64,000 nucleotides of DNA from contig JAKSZT010033642.1 of NCBI GenBank assembly GCA_026826555.1, forward strand, positions 124,001 to 188,000, in the 5' to 3' direction. The notes beneath the pieces were generated by a model. That model ran no database searches. It saw only the letters and a list, made by a program, of their open reading frames with translations, and was not told where the DNA came from. This DNA comes from Tolypeutes matacus. Taxonomy: Eukaryota; Chordata; Mammalia; Cingulata; Chlamyphoridae. Below are positions 11,143 to 24,445 of the stretch, one piece after another. The stretch's first letter is position 1; each line of letters starts with the position of its first letter. The translations under genes were made by a program, and so were the position numbers.

Positions 11143-12123
11143 ATGATGACTAGAGGGCAGCAAAAATTACAAACCACACTGAGAAACAGGAAAACATGTA
11201 CCAGTCCAATGAACAAACTAAAATCCAGAAAGTGATGCAGAGCATCGAACAACTAATCAAAGCTTTCCAAACAAATATCATGGACCCAACGTAAAGAAGT
11301 GAAGGAAGAGATTAAGGATATAAAGAAGACATTGGGAGAACATACTGAAGAAATTGTAAACATACACAAAAAGATAACAGATATAATGGTGATCAATGGC
11401 ACAATCTAAGAAATAAAAAAGATGCAGGATTCACATAACAGCAGATTTGAACAGGCAGAGGAAAGAATTAGTGATGTGGAAGACAATACAGTTGAAATCA
11501 AAGAGATAGTAGAACAGATAGACAAAAAGATAGAAAAAATCCAGCAGGGACTCAGGGAATTAACCGGTAACACAAAATGCACAAACATATGCATTATGGG
11601 CATCCCAGAAGGAGAAGAGAAGGGAAAGGGAAAAGAAGGAGTGTTGAAGGAAATAATGGCTGAAAACTTCCCAACCCTACTGAGAGAGATGGATGTGCAT
11701 ATCCAGGAAGCACAGAGCACCCCAAACAGTATAAATCCCAACAGGCCAACTCCAAGACATATACTTGTCAAAATGTCCAATGCTCAAGACAAAGAGAAAA
11801 TACTCAAGGCAGCAAGAAAAAAGAGAACCATCACAAGCAAGGGAAGCACAATAAGATTAAATGCTGATTTTTGATCTGAAACCATGGAGGCAAGAAGACA
11901 GTGGTATGTCATAGTCAAAGTACTAAAAGAAAAAAATTTCCAGCTACAAATTCTCTATCCAGCAAAACTGGTATTCAAAAATGTTGGAGAATTCAAAACA
12001 TTCACAGATAAACAGAAATTAAGAGAGTATGTCAATAAGAAACCTGCCCTTCAAGAAATACTAAAGGAATCTCTACAAGTTGAAAGGAATAAACAAGGGA
12101 GAGAGAGTTGGAGGAGAGTTTAA
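11143..12123 (+). pseudogene. L1 ORF1 (RNA-binding chaperone), broken
   Basis: ORF1p is the trimeric RNA-binding protein of the L1 ribonucleoprotein. Starts at 11143/11146 (MTRGQQ) fit the usual place after the leader. The coiled-coil segment includes FEQAEERISDVEDN at 11446-11490. The RRM and C-terminal domains include MAENFPTLLREMDVHI near 11657-11704, TPRHILVKMS and KFxLQILYPAKL near 11935-11970. Breaks: a stop at the end of the first about 30 codons with a frame change, a TAA near 11293 (after IMDPT), a TAA at 11407-11409 and a TGA at 11875-11877 that separates two otherwise in-frame halves. A further spacer stop ends it at 12121-12123. Confidence 0.9.
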
Positions 12124-12187
12124 AAACAACACAAAAGACAAAACCAGAAACAAAACAACATGTGACATACATTAACCCAAAGAAAAA

Positions 12188-15100
12188 ATGGCTGAAGGAA
12201 GAAATTCGTTGAGAGTAATAACACTGAATGTTAATGTATTAAATTCACCAACCAAGAGACACAGATTGGCAGAATGGAAAAGGAAATATGATCCATCTAT
12301 AGGTTGTCTACAAGAAACTCACCTTCAACCCAGGGACTCAAGGAGGCTGAAAGTGAATGGCTGAAAACAATTTTACAAGCTAACAATAGCCACAAAAGGG
12401 CAGGAGTAGCTATTCTAATATCAGACAAAATAGACCTTAAATGCAAAACTATTGTAAGAGACAAAGATGGACACTATATATTAGTAAAAGGGGTAATCTC
12501 TCAAGAAGAGAGAACAATCATAAACATTTATGCACCTAATCGGGGTGCTTCAAAATACATGAGGCAAACTCTGGAAAAACTAAGTGGAGAAATAAATGCC
12601 TCTACAATTATAGCAGGGGACTTTAATTCACAATTACCATCATTAGACAGAACATCTAGACAGAGAATCAATAAAGAAACAAAGCCTCTCAACAATACAT
12701 TAGAGGACCTGGACTTAACAGACGTATACAGAACACTACACCCAAATACAGCAGGATTTACATTCTTCTCGAGTGCACATGGATCATACTCCAAGATAGA
12801 CCACATGCTAGGCCAGAGAACAACTCTCAATGAATTCAGAAAGATTGAGATTATACAAAGTAATTTCTCTGATCACAATGGAATGCAATTGGAAAAAACT
12901 AAGGGCCAGAGAAACAGTTTAGGCACAAGGATATGGAAGTTAAACAACACACTCTTAGACAGTGGGTCAAGGAGGAAATCTCAAAAGAAATCAATAACTA
13001 CTTTGAAACTAATGAAAATGACAACACAACATATCAAAACCTATAGGATGCAGCAAAAGCAGTCCTGAGAGGGAAGTTCATAGCCATAAATACATATATT
13101 AAAAAAGAAGAAAGAGCTAAAATTGAAGACTTAACTGCACACTTGGAGGAATTGTAAAAACAACAAAAAACTAAACCAAAAGGAAATAGAAAGAAGGAAA
13201 TAACACAGATTAGAGCAGAACTAAATGAAATAGAGAATATGAAAGTACTAGAAGCAATAAACAAAACCAAAAGCTGGTTCTTAGAGAATATCAATAAAAT
13301 TGACAAACCATTAGCCAGACTGACAAAGAAAAAGAGAGAACAGCTGCAAATACACAAAATAAGGAATGAGCAAGGGGGTCGCACTAATGACCCCACAGAA
13401 ATAAAGAATATCATAAGAGGATACTTTGAAAAATTATATGCCAACAAGAATGAAAATATAGAGGAAATGGGCATGTTTCTAGAAACTCACAAACAGCATA
13501 CATTGATGAAAGAAGAAATTGATGAACTCTACTGTCCAATTACAAGTAAAGAGATAGATTCAGTCAGTAAAAACCTCCCAATTAAGAAGAGCCCAGGACC
13601 AGATGGCTTCACAGATGAATTCTACTAAAATTTCCAGAAAAAACCAACACCAATTCTGCTTAAGCTCTTTCAAAAAATGGAAGTTGAAGGAATATTGCCT
13701 AACTCATTCTACGATGCCAACATTCCCTAATACCAAAACCAAACAAAGATACCACAAAAAGGAAAATTACAGACCAATTTCTCTAATGAACCTAGATGCT
13801 AAAATCCTCAACAAAATACTTGCTAATCACATTCAACAACATATCAAAAGGATTATACACCATGACCAAGTGAGTTTCATCCTGGGTATGCAATGATGGT
13901 TCAAGATAACAAAATCAATCAATGTATTACACCACATAAACAGGTTGAATGAAAAAAATCACATGATCATCTCTGTAGATGCAGAAAAAGCATTCGACAA
14001 AATACAGCACACTTTCCTGATAAAAGCACTACAAAAGATAGGAATAGAAGGAAATTTTCTGAATATGATAAACGGTATATATGATAAACCCAAATTTAAC
14101 AACATCTTCAATGGTGAATTCCTAAAACCCTTCCCACTGAGATCGGGAACAAGACAAGGATGTCCACTATCACCACTCCTATTTAACATTGTCTTAGAAG
14201 TACTTGCATGAGCACTGAGGCAAGAAAAGGAGATAAAAGGCATCTAGATTGGAAAAGAAGAAGTAAAAATTTCATTATTTGCAGACAACATGATCCTATA
14301 CATAGAAAACCCTGAAAAATCTACAACAAAGCTTCTAGAACTTACAAACAAGTTTAGTAATGTTGCAGGCTATAAGATCAATGCTCAAAAATCAGTAGCA
14401 TTTCTATACACCAATAATGAGCAATCTGAGGAGGAAATCAATAAAAAAATACCATTTACAGTAGTAACTAAAAGTATCAAATACCTAGGAATAAATTTAA
14501 CTAAAGATGTAAAGGACTTATATACAAAAAACTACACAACACTGTTAAAGGAAATCAAAGAAGACTTAAATAAATGGAAAAATATTCCCTGTTCATGGAT
14601 AGGAAGACTAAACATCATCAAGATGTCTATTCTACCCAAACTAATCTACAGATTTAATGCAATCCAATAAAAATCAACACTGTATTTTTTAAGGAACTGG
14701 AAAAACTAACCACAAAATATATTTGGAGAGGTAAGAGGCCCTGAATTGCCAAAGACATATTGAAAAAGAAAAATGAAGTTGGAGGTATCACATTACCTGA
14801 TTTTAAAACATACTACAAAGCTACAGTGATCAAAACTGCATGGTATTGGCACAAGGATAGACCTACTGAACAATGGAACCGAATTGAGAGTTCTGATATA
14901 GATCCTTGCATATACAGTCATCTGATATTTGACAAGGCCACAAAGCCCACTCAGTTGGGAGAGAAAAGGCCTCTTTAACAAGTGGTGCTTGGAGAACTGG
15001 ATATCCATATCCAAAAGAATGAGAGAAGAATACCATCTCACACCTTATACAAAAATCAACTCAAGATGGATCAAAGATCTAAATATAAGATCCAAAACCA

Positions 15101-15995
15101 TAAAGACCTTGGAAGATAATGTAGGGAAGCATCTACAGGACCTTGTAATAGGAAATGGTTTCATGAACGTCACAGCCAAAGCACGAGCAGCAAGAGAAAA
15201 AATAGGTAAATGGGATCTCCTCAAAATTAAAAACTTCTGCACCTCAAAGAATGTTATTAAGAAAATAAAAAGGCAGCCTACTCAATGGGAGAAAATATTT
15301 GGCAACCATAATTCTGATAGGAGCCTAATATCTTGCATATATAAAGAAACTGTACACCTCGAACATAAAAAGACAAACAACCCATTTAAAAAATGGGCAA
15401 GCGACCTGAAAAGACACTTCTCCAAGGAAGAAATACAAATGGCTAAAAAGCACATGAAAAAACGCTCAACATCGCTAGCTATTAGGGAAATGCAAATCAA
15501 AGCTACAATGAGATACCATCTTACATCCATTAGAAGGGTGGCTATTTTTAAAAAAGCAGAATATAAGTGTTGGAGAGTATGTGGAGGAATAGGAACCCTC
15601 ATCCACTGCTGGTGGGATTTTGGAATGGCCCAGCCACTGTGGAGGACAGTTTGGCGATTCTCAGAAAACTAATAGATCTTCCGTATGATCCTGCTATTCC
15701 ACTGCTAGGTATATACCCAGAAGAACTGAAAGCAAAGACATGAAAAGATATATGCACACCAATGTTCATAGCGACATTGTTCACAATTGCCAAAAGCTGG
15801 AATCAGCCCCAGTGTCCATCAACAGATGAATGGATAAGCAAAATGTGGTACATACATACAATGGAATATTACTCAGCTGTTAGAAGGAATAAAGTGCTAA
15901 CACATGGAATAACATGGATGAATCTTGAAGACCTTATGTTGAGTGAAGCAAACCAGGCATTGAAGGATGAACGGTATATGATCTCACTGATTTAA
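12188..15995 (+). pseudogene. L1 ORF2 (endonuclease-reverse transcriptase), broken
   Basis: The start at 12188 reads MAEGRNSLRVITLNVN, the usual endonuclease beginning (expected LNVNG). Recognisable parts in order: CLQETH near 12307; NIYAPN near 12522; AGDFN near 12615; KIDH near 12796; SDHNG near 12870; RT segments [10 protein letters not shown] (13594-13625), [12 protein letters not shown] (13970-14005), [14 protein letters not shown] (14145-14186), FADN (14278-14289) and [10 protein letters not shown] (14480-14510); a C-terminal [10 protein letters not shown] (15592-15620); and a terminal MWYIHTMEYYSAVRRNK (15843-15895). At least seven stops or frame changes interrupt it, for example TGA ending the first frame near 12362 and TAA at 13627. 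The second catalytic Asp of FADD is Asn here. It acts in cis with ORF1p in living L1s. Confidence 0.93.
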
Positions 15996-16741
15996 ATTGA
16001 GGAAAGTGAGCAGTCTCTGAGAACCACTGTCTGAAAGATAAGTCAACAAGGGAGAGAGAGAGAAGAGTAGGTTGTGAGCCATCACCCATATGGACATAAT
16101 CTATGATAAAGTGATAGAGTATAGTTGCATATGGAAGGATGTGACAGGTAGGTAGTGATATTACTTGGTTTGGTGGTGCAGGCTTAACAGGTGGGTAGTT
16201 TAGTAAGGACAGGTTAGAATACCCAGGGCATGTAACTATGAATCTTGTCATCCCATGCGTCAAGACAGGGGAGTGTCATATGCCCCAGGGGGATGGGGAT
16301 GAAGGAACAGAAAAGATCAAACGGGGTATTTAGTGGTCATGGGAAATGTTTTTCATTACCTTACAGTAATGGACAAAGGAAATGGTAAATATCATCAAAA
16401 ATTATTAAACTGTACTGTCTAAATTGTAAACTATACTGTAAACCATTGATAATGTTTAGTAGCTATGTTTCACTACCTGTATAACAGTTATAACAATGCT
16501 ACCATCCACACACAAAAAATTTTTAATATGGGGTGGGGAAGAGGGAGGGAGGTTGGGTACATGGGAATCTCTAGTATTCAGTGTGTGACTTTGGTGTGAC
16601 CTAAATCTTCTTGGAAAACTAAATGAAAATTTGGGACACACTGGGAAATGAGAGGGGGACGGTGTCACGGTACATACTGGACAACCGATAATGCAGTGAT
16701 AAAAGGAGAAAAAATAAAAATTAAAAATAATTAAAAGAAAA
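15996..16741 (+). other. L1 3' UTR and A-rich tail
   Basis: After the ORF2 stop the sequence is non-coding, includes a purine-rich run (gggtggggaagagggaggga near 16531) and ends in A-rich text with aataaaaattaaaaataatt before the target duplication. The G-rich tract is a usual feature of mammalian L1 3' UTRs. Confidence 0.8.
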
Positions 16742-16754
16742 AGAAGGCATTATA
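16742..16754. repeat. Target site duplication, 3' copy
   Basis: Exact repeat of agaaggcattata found at 10824-10836, directly after the A-rich L1 tail. Confidence 0.85.
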
Positions 16755-16854
16755 TGCCTTGTACAAGAATACTACATAACTTGTAAGTCTCACATTCTTC
16801 CTCTATTAAATCAGAATAATGAAGCTGATTTCATAGAATAATTGAAATAAATAA

Positions 16855-17560
16855 ATAAAACAATATATAAAAAATTTATGGCATTGTGTCTAATATTAAT
16901 AATGAATATTTTATGCATTATGATTCAACCCCACACACATTTACTCCCCACATATCCTTCCCCATGTTTACTGTGTTATTTCCAGCCCTCATCCTCTCTC
17001 CAAGATTTTTTCAATAGCTGGAGTCACAATGACCCAGAGAAAGATTTTGACAGGGCAAAAATTTTCATGAACATAACCTTCTATAAACCCTGCACTGACT
17101 CTCCAATAACTTCAAACATAAGCATCCATCCTGTAGACAAAACACAAGGCTCTCTGTTATCTGGCTGCTGCCAACCTGTCCAGGATCATGTTCTACTTTC
17201 CAAATCCTTCCACTTATTGTTTATCAGATATAAACAACTAGTTTTAAAATCTTACCACACCTTAAGGTTGTATTGATCCTACATTTGTGTCCTTGTTGTC
17301 TCTTATTGGTGTTCTTCCACCCTTTCTGCCTAATGGAATTGTTCCAATTCCTCCTTCAAAGCTAAGTACAATTACCAGCTCCCTTGTGAAGCCTTCACTA
17401 ACCTCCACAGGATGAAAACAAACTTTTGGATCCACATCAGGATATTGCATGTATTCATTTCTATGTCTTTTAACCTGTCTGAATGTAATCTCCTTAAAAT
17501 CAGGTGTTATATTTCACTAATTTCCTTATTCAGAGAATAATATTTGTTACTACCATGAAG
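16855..17560 (+). repeat. Duplicated block D, copy 2 (contains an L2-like remnant)
   Basis: Matches 31925-32520 directly and 7270-7838 inverted. The text cctccttcaaagctaagtac...gaagccttcactaacctcca is of the kind left by L2 LINEs. The open stretch 16878-17276 has no counterpart frame in the other two copies and is not treated as a gene. The right-hand continuation to 18290 also matches the left arm (6960 back to 6550), for example tgaagtattcttttgtc at 18144. Confidence 0.75.
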
Positions 17561-20089
17561 TATTTGATGAAGGAGTAAAAAAAAAAAAAAATTAATGAAT
17601 TTGTTTAAACAGATAATTCCAACAACTTTAGAGTGAGAATACATACTGGAACAAGGAAAAAAATCTGCTGAGAGGGGAAATCCCTTGACTGAGAGCTAAT
17701 TCCAGAGGAGACAGATTTGAGAAAGAAGATATTTTATTGTATTCATTAACTCTCTGCAAAATCAGGCTTTTTAAGTAGGCAGGGCTTTATATTATTAAGC
17801 ATTATTTAAGTGCATACTCTCTTGACAGCCCTAATGTTATTACTAATAAAAGTGTTCCCTGGAGACATAATGCTTTCCCCCAACATTTGTGCAGATTCTG
17901 TAACTCATCCAGAATCATAAATTCTTCATGTTCACCAAGGCAGATTCTTCATTCAATGATAGATGAAGTTAGATACTCTGCTCTAAAGAAGGGCAGGGAG
18001 ATGGAACTTCTCATCAGGTGTCTAGAAGACACAGCTGTGTTTTCCTTTCACCAGAGAATAGAAAAGTAGACTTGAGAGGGTGTAGAGGAAACATTTAGAG
18101 TTCCCATACTTTTAGGGATTTCATTTCCATGAGTCACATTAATGAAGTATTCTTTTGTCTCGCTACTCCCTGAGATAGTTACTTCTACGGAGGTAAGAAA
18201 TAAAAGCACAATGCAAACTTGTGCTGGTTTTGACCCTTAAGAGACAGCTTTGGAGCACCAGGCTCATCTCTTATTCCAGTGGAAACCTTCTTTCCTGCAG
18301 GGGGTCACTTCTTGTTAAGTGTGGGCTCTAGAAGTATAGGATTTCCCATGATGAATTTTCTGTTGCTGATTCTGCATATTCTGGTTACACTAAAATGGCT
18401 TCCGTCTCAGATCTGTCTTTAGAGTTGTCTCTCATTCATTGGGCTGTCCTCCCTCCATATGATTTCCTCTTGTCCCACTGCTTTTCCTTTCTTCAGAATA
18501 GTTAGAAAAATATGTTTAACTCACTCAAACTTTTTTCTTCAGTCATTCAAAAAACGTTTACTCAGAATACTATATGGTAAGCAACTATGTAATTCTAAGA
18601 AAAGAGTTAGATATTGTGCTCCCTTTCAAACTGTCCACAGTCTAAACAAGCCAAGAAAAAAGGAAATAAGTAAATACAACACCCTAAGGTGGTACTACAG
18701 TCTAGATGAAGTGTATTTCCATATAGTCAGGATCTGCTTGCCCATTTTTGCTAAAAAGTCATGTGGGATTTAGGAATTATCTTGAAGATTATTAAGTGTA
18801 CTATTGACATCTTAACATTATTAACACTTCCAACCCAAGAACACAGAATATCTTACCATTTACTTTGGTATTCTATTATTTCTTACAACAAGGTTTTCTA
18901 CTTTTCTACTCTTTAATTAAATTGATTCCGAGGTATTTTATTGTTTAAGATACTATGGTGAATGAATATTTTAAATAATTTTCCAGTTAGGAATGTTCTT
19001 TGCTGTTTTATAAAACACAACTAATATCTGCATGTTATTTCAAATTAAGCATTTAAAGGGAAAAAACTACATGTGCATTTGAACTCCCTTATCCAACACA
19101 GTACCCTATTATATTTTATTTTGGATTACAATTATTTTCTTGTTTTCAGGCCAGGTCAGGTATATACTTAATGGATTATTGTGGTGTGCCTTCCATAAAG
19201 GCAGTTCTATAACATTAGTAACTTGTCCCCAATGGTTATCTGATCCTCCAAGGATATTCCTTTTGAATACTGAATGTTGGTTTCTGCTGTTGGCAATTGA
19301 GGAAGTTAGTAGTGATAAAAACCATATCTGCCTTGGTGAGTCTAAGTTCGTATTTCTCTATCCATGCATAAATTCTAACCATGAGAGTGAGGCTACTCTG
19401 CTCATGAATACAACAGTGAAAGACAGGGTTAGCTGGAAAACAAATCGACTGCCAAACAAAGAATGGTTCGATTTGTCCATTTATTATGATCTTTACCTGC
19501 TGAAGATGTTCCTTATTGAGTATTCACAAAGTATACAAATATCTTCTTATTCCTAGCTCACTCAGACATGTATAAAAATTCATAGAATTAAATCAGCATT
19601 TTCCATGTACTTAGCTTACAGCTATTTACCAAAATATTAGTGTAGTTCTATATCTTTTAGGGAAGACAAACAGAAGCAGTTTATTATGCAGGAAATAGCA
19701 ACAAATGTGGACAATTTAGCATAACATGTGTGATTCATAATCTACAGAAATTGAGGGTCTTACTTTCTGAAATTCCTACCAGTGCTCTGACCCCAGAAAA
19801 CTGGTATGCTGAGATATCCCTTTCAAACTGAAGGACAAGTTTCTGACTTTGACTTCTTAACCCAAAGACAAGCCCAATTCCTGCAGTTTCCTTGTATTTT
19901 TGAGGGCAACTTATAACTCATTTGTACTATTGTCCTACATATCAAATTGAGTAATGGTTGGGGACTCTGTGACAAATAGGGATACCTTATAGAGCCTTGG
20001 GCAAGCCTACATAGATGAATCACAAAAAAGATCTTGAGGATGTTGGAGCAATGTTATATCACATTTGAGGAGAGCTATTCTTCATTTAC

Positions 20090-21010
20090 TAAAGGTCATT
20101 TGTCTTGCTGCTGAACTGTAATAGGGAATACATTCTTAATTTTAGACCATAGACATAGCACGCAACCTGAGCTTCCCAACATCAACCCAAAATTCCACAA
20201 ATTTAGACATATACAAAATCACTTCAAGTGAAAAAGTATGCACAGTTCAGGTCTGATCAGGTATTGAAGCAGAAGTGAGTTGGATGAGCAAACATTTCAG
20301 ATTACATGGCTCATATGCCTATCAGCCTATACATTGGAAGTACCCTCTGATTAGCAAACTAAGAAAGACAAACATCAGGGTTTATTGGCAGCTAGCATTG
20401 TGTTATATGCTGGAAATATCCAAAAGACCAATGCAGAATTACATCACCACCTAGTAGTACCCTGAAGAATAGTGGAAAGGGAAATCTTCTAAGGGTAGGT
20501 AGACATTTGAGAGGTGGGAAAAATATACTGACTTACTGGGTAGAATTAATTATTTCACAGGTGGTCAGAGTCATGGAAGGACAGGATGGCAGTGGACACA
20601 AAACATGAAGATATGTATGTACTATGCAAATACTCTCTAAAGAGAATCAGCAGAATAAGGTAATGGTAATTGTAGGTCAAGTTGAACCATTCTGTGGATG
20701 ATGGCCAGTCATGTCCTTTGTTACCTCTCTCCTTGTCTAATGGGCTCAGGGCCAGTGTGGCTTTTGTGGCAGAGATGATGCTACGTTTGGGCTGAGAAAC
20801 ATGGACTTACACTCACTGAGGCAGATATGTGTTTGATCACTCCTTACGGTCCCACCTGCCAACAGCAGAAAACAACACAGAGCACCCAATATGGCAACAT
20901 ACCTTGGGGAGATCTATGGACCATGCTGTGACAAGTTGATTACATAGGACCACTCACATTTTGGAAGACATACCACTTTCTTCTGATCAAGAAAATGTTG
21001 GAAAAACAAT
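20090..21010 (+). pseudogene. ERV-L pol fragment (RNase H end and integrase N-terminus)
   Basis: Broken plus-strand frames resemble the provirus at 47145-52542. The clearest part is 20845-20990: the zinc-finger end CxxCQQQK (TCQQQKTTQSTQYGNIPWGD) followed by VDYIGPL, which leads into the integrase core. Upstream, WSESWKD near 20565 and GFCGRDD near 20760 fit the RNase H end and the HHCC region. Integrase joins viral DNA to the host genome; this copy is only a relic with stops (TAG near 20766, TGA near 20931) and no LTRs that I can see. It lies in the right arm only. The part before 20550 is the least certain. Confidence 0.65.
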
Positions 21011-23740
21011 TCTTAAATCATCTTTTAAATTCATCCCTGAACTGGCAGGACATAAGAAATTGATTTATGGCACAAAATAAATGGTAGCCATCTTGTTGGG
21101 AGGGGATTTCAAATGCCATCAGTTTTGGCAGACTGTTGGTAGTGAAAAGCTTGAGATTCTATATTATTAGGTAGGTTTCATATAAATATGAAGTCCAAAC
21201 CTCTGCTAAGTGGACCCTGTGGTTAGTTTACAGAATTATATAACTTAGAATTAAGTTAGAATTAGAGTACAAATTCTTAGAATTATAATTGCATTCTAAA
21301 AGTAAAGACATATAAATACACTAATCAAATATGGGTACCGAGATAAATCGTTGCCCTGACCCTGGTGATATCTGGTGGGTAAAGCCATCTGAAAGATGGA
21401 CAGCATGCAGTGTGAAATCATAGCACGTATGTGGTTTTAAAACTGTAGGTGGAGAACTTAAAACTAATATGCCCAGACTTGGTAATAGCAAAATAAAGAC
21501 AAATGTAAATCCTCTCTCTTCCACCTAGGACTCCAAGAATTCTCACAAATATGGGCCCAAGAAATTAAACAGAACACACACAAAAAACACCATTACACTG
21601 AGAAAACAAGGTACCATGACTAAGATCCAGAACAAAAGTAAACAGTGGAAACAAGACTTTGTGTGAGATGTTGAAATTTTTCAGACATAGATCTTAAAAA
21701 ACTCATTTTAATAAATTTCATAAAATTAAAAGAATCATGAAAATAAATACCATATCCCAAATATTATTCAAAAACCAAATAGAACCTCTAGAGCTGAAAA
21801 GTGCATGTGAAAGCTAAAAATTTCAAAGTAGCAGAACAGAAAGAAAACTGGTCACAAAAGAATTCAAATCCTGAGCTATAAATTAAACTCTTTTTAATAT
21901 ATTTGAGAGAATTAAAAAAAATCATGAAAAAAAAAGCAATGGAACAAACATGTTTCAATAACAAATTTAAGAGAATATCTACAACTGAAATACATAATTA
22001 TGGAAAGTAAAAATTTCCATGCAGTAGAACTGAGAGAAAATTGACTGTGATAAAATCCAGAGCTCCCTGCTCCCAGAAACATAAATTAGAAAGTAAACTG
22101 ACTACATATCTGATTCTTTCTCTGTGTTCCTGCAGTTACTACCAGTAAAAAACTCACTCCCAGTATATTTCTTTCCCACAGCAAAACAGATCTTCTCCAT
22201 CTTAAGAAATTTTTTGTTCCACTGGCTCTGTTTTCTCCATTTTTAATAAATTAATTAAAAATATCTCCATCCTGGAAACTTAAGGATATGAAACATAGGT
22301 AACCACAGTTTGGTTGATGAATATCAGATATAAATGGGTGTTTCCAATTCTACTGAGAATGGTGGATCTGGAAGTGAGGTGAAAACAGAATGTTGAGATT
22401 GGTGGACGAAACTAGGAGATAAAATCCAGGACCTTCGTATCTAATACTATTATTCCATCATTTACTTCTCTTGGAAAATCACCTCTTGTCAGTGAAGGAA
22501 GGAGTCAGTGCTCCTGTATTTGATGGATACTCACTTTGACACTGGCTACATTATCATGGTGCATTATGAGAGCTAAGGACTCTACTACTGCTTTCTACTG
22601 TGTCTAATTTAATTGGTGCACCCTGGACATGCATGTGTTTATTCTGAATTTCCACTCTGGAAAATTAGTCTTCAGTTGAAAGTGTTCATCTTTTCTATTT
22701 TTTTTCATGGTAGGGTCCAAGTAAATGATCACTGAACTTACACAGTATAAAACAATTTAGCTCACTCAAAATGAATCATCTCCTCTTTCTATATAATACA
22801 CCTTTGATGGTTTGAAGCTGGCAATCAAGTCCCCTATTTCTCCACAAATAATAATAGTATTTCCCTCCATAATCTTGTGTTCATTCTGCATATTATACCA
22901 GTAAGGTCTATAGCTGAAATAAATATTGTAATTATTCTCTTCAAGTTTTCCTTTAAATTACACCCAACACTTACTTAATTTCACCAGAAGGAGAAAACTG
23001 ATGATTTTTGGGTAGCCATTTATAAATTCTTAGAAAATAAATTTTAGTTTTCCAATAGAACAACTTTATCCCCTCAGTTCAGAGTATATCATTATTATTA
23101 CCACATATTTAAGGTTTTGGGGAAGGATAAAATCTTAGTGAAAAAATCCAGAAATGTTTTTCCTCTCAGAAAAAATAGGCACAGGAAAATTCAATTAAGT
23201 AATCATCTAGGAGTTTACATAATTCACTCACAAATGCCATGCTCTACAAAACATCTTCTCTTAAGAACTTATGTACTAGCTGTTATATCAGAAAGGAAAC
23301 AGGGAGAAGTTGTAGGGTATTTTGAAATAGATACCATTTCTATCTTCTCTAATTTACACTCAAAGTATGAGTTTGGCATCAGCCATCGACTCTACATGAG
23401 TTAGGTAGGGGGACTGAAATTACTGTATTACTGAAGCCAGAGGAGAGTGAACTAGCCGGTGAGTGTGTATTTAACCAATTCTTATGGCAAGAGTTTCCTA
23501 CTACCTCTATTGCAGAAAATGTACCCTGTTGATAGAACCCATAATTTCAGTAAAGCCTTCTTGTTTATACAGTGTTCCTGATGATAACAGAAGTATCACC
23601 TTTCTTGGCTGTCCTTTGTTTCATGTTTTGTTTTTTTTTTCAGTGTTTTCTAATTCCAATTACTTGAAAGGTATGCCTCTAGCTTCTTCAACAATGTCAA
23701 GGGTACATTTTAATAGATTTCATTTCAACATTCTAAAAGA

Positions 23741-23765
23741 GGCTTTTTTTTTTTTTTTTTTTTTT
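23741..23765. repeat. Poly(T) tract
   Basis: About 25 consecutive T bases. The same place in the left arm (about 1960-1975) has only a short T/A run, so this is a local expansion or the tail of a tiny insertion. Confidence 0.8.
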
Positions 23766-24445
23766 CATAAAGAGATTTCTGCTGAAAGAAAATAAGCTAT
23801 ACAGGTAAACTTTTGGTACAAGTACTGATTATGAAACAACATATTTTCCAGGGTAAGAATCTGGAAATTGATATATGAACTTGTTGAAGAGGAAGAAAAC
23901 AGTGACACTATATCTATTTTATAAATGTACACCATGAGTGTATGTATATCATTGGCAAATCTGAATCACAATATATTGTTTGTAGTCATCCATAAATAAA
24001 GTGCCAATGGAAAATTTTTGGCAAAATGCCTGTTTTATGTGATAAAAATTTTTGTTAAGAATCATAATTCAAAGAATGTGGAGTGAGGTGGGACATTTAA
24101 TTATACTGGAGAAATTTTTATTTAATGAAAAGATGAGGATTTTTAACTCTCAGATTATGAGACAATGAAAAACCAAACCCTTTCCAGAACTTTGTGAATC
24201 GAATCAATTTTCTCTGAAAATTAAAGGTCTGCTATGGGTATAACTAAGAACTAGAGAAACAGGTGTTTCTAATGCATAAAATTTAAAGAGATGGCGTTCT
24301 GGAAATTTGACAATTAATAGATGATATTTCTATAAGATTATAAAAGTATCTAGATATTGATCACCAAGATTTGGCCACTCTTAATCATGAGAAACTTGCC
24401 AAACTTAGGTCAAAGGAATCTTTTGTAAAAAGAATGTGTTTTTTT

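Larger units (their letters stand above)
10837..16741 (+). mobile_element. Nearly full-length LINE-1 retrotransposon, inactive
   Basis: About 5.9 kb flanked by a perfect 13-base target site duplication. Order: 5' UTR beginning gagtagaagaggcaagatgg and running to about 11140, ORF1 (11143-12123), a short spacer, ORF2 (12188-15995), 3' UTR and an A-rich end (16700-16741). This is the normal mammalian L1 layout and length, so it inserted essentially whole. Both ORFs carry stops and frameshifts and the RT active site is altered, so it cannot move itself. It was inserted into the edge of block D of the right arm. Confidence 0.95.

Noticed and set aside
11406..11780. 124-codon minus-strand frame
   Set aside because: Antisense of L1 ORF1, which is the recognisable frame.
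12528..13474. Minus-strand open frames opposite L1 ORF2
   Set aside because: Shadows of the plus-strand L1 coding region. The same applies to antisense frames over other L1 and OR copies.
19140..19556. 138-codon open frame on the plus strand
   Set aside because: No recognisable domain, signal or repeat relation, and no match in the left arm. Length alone is not enough in this composition.
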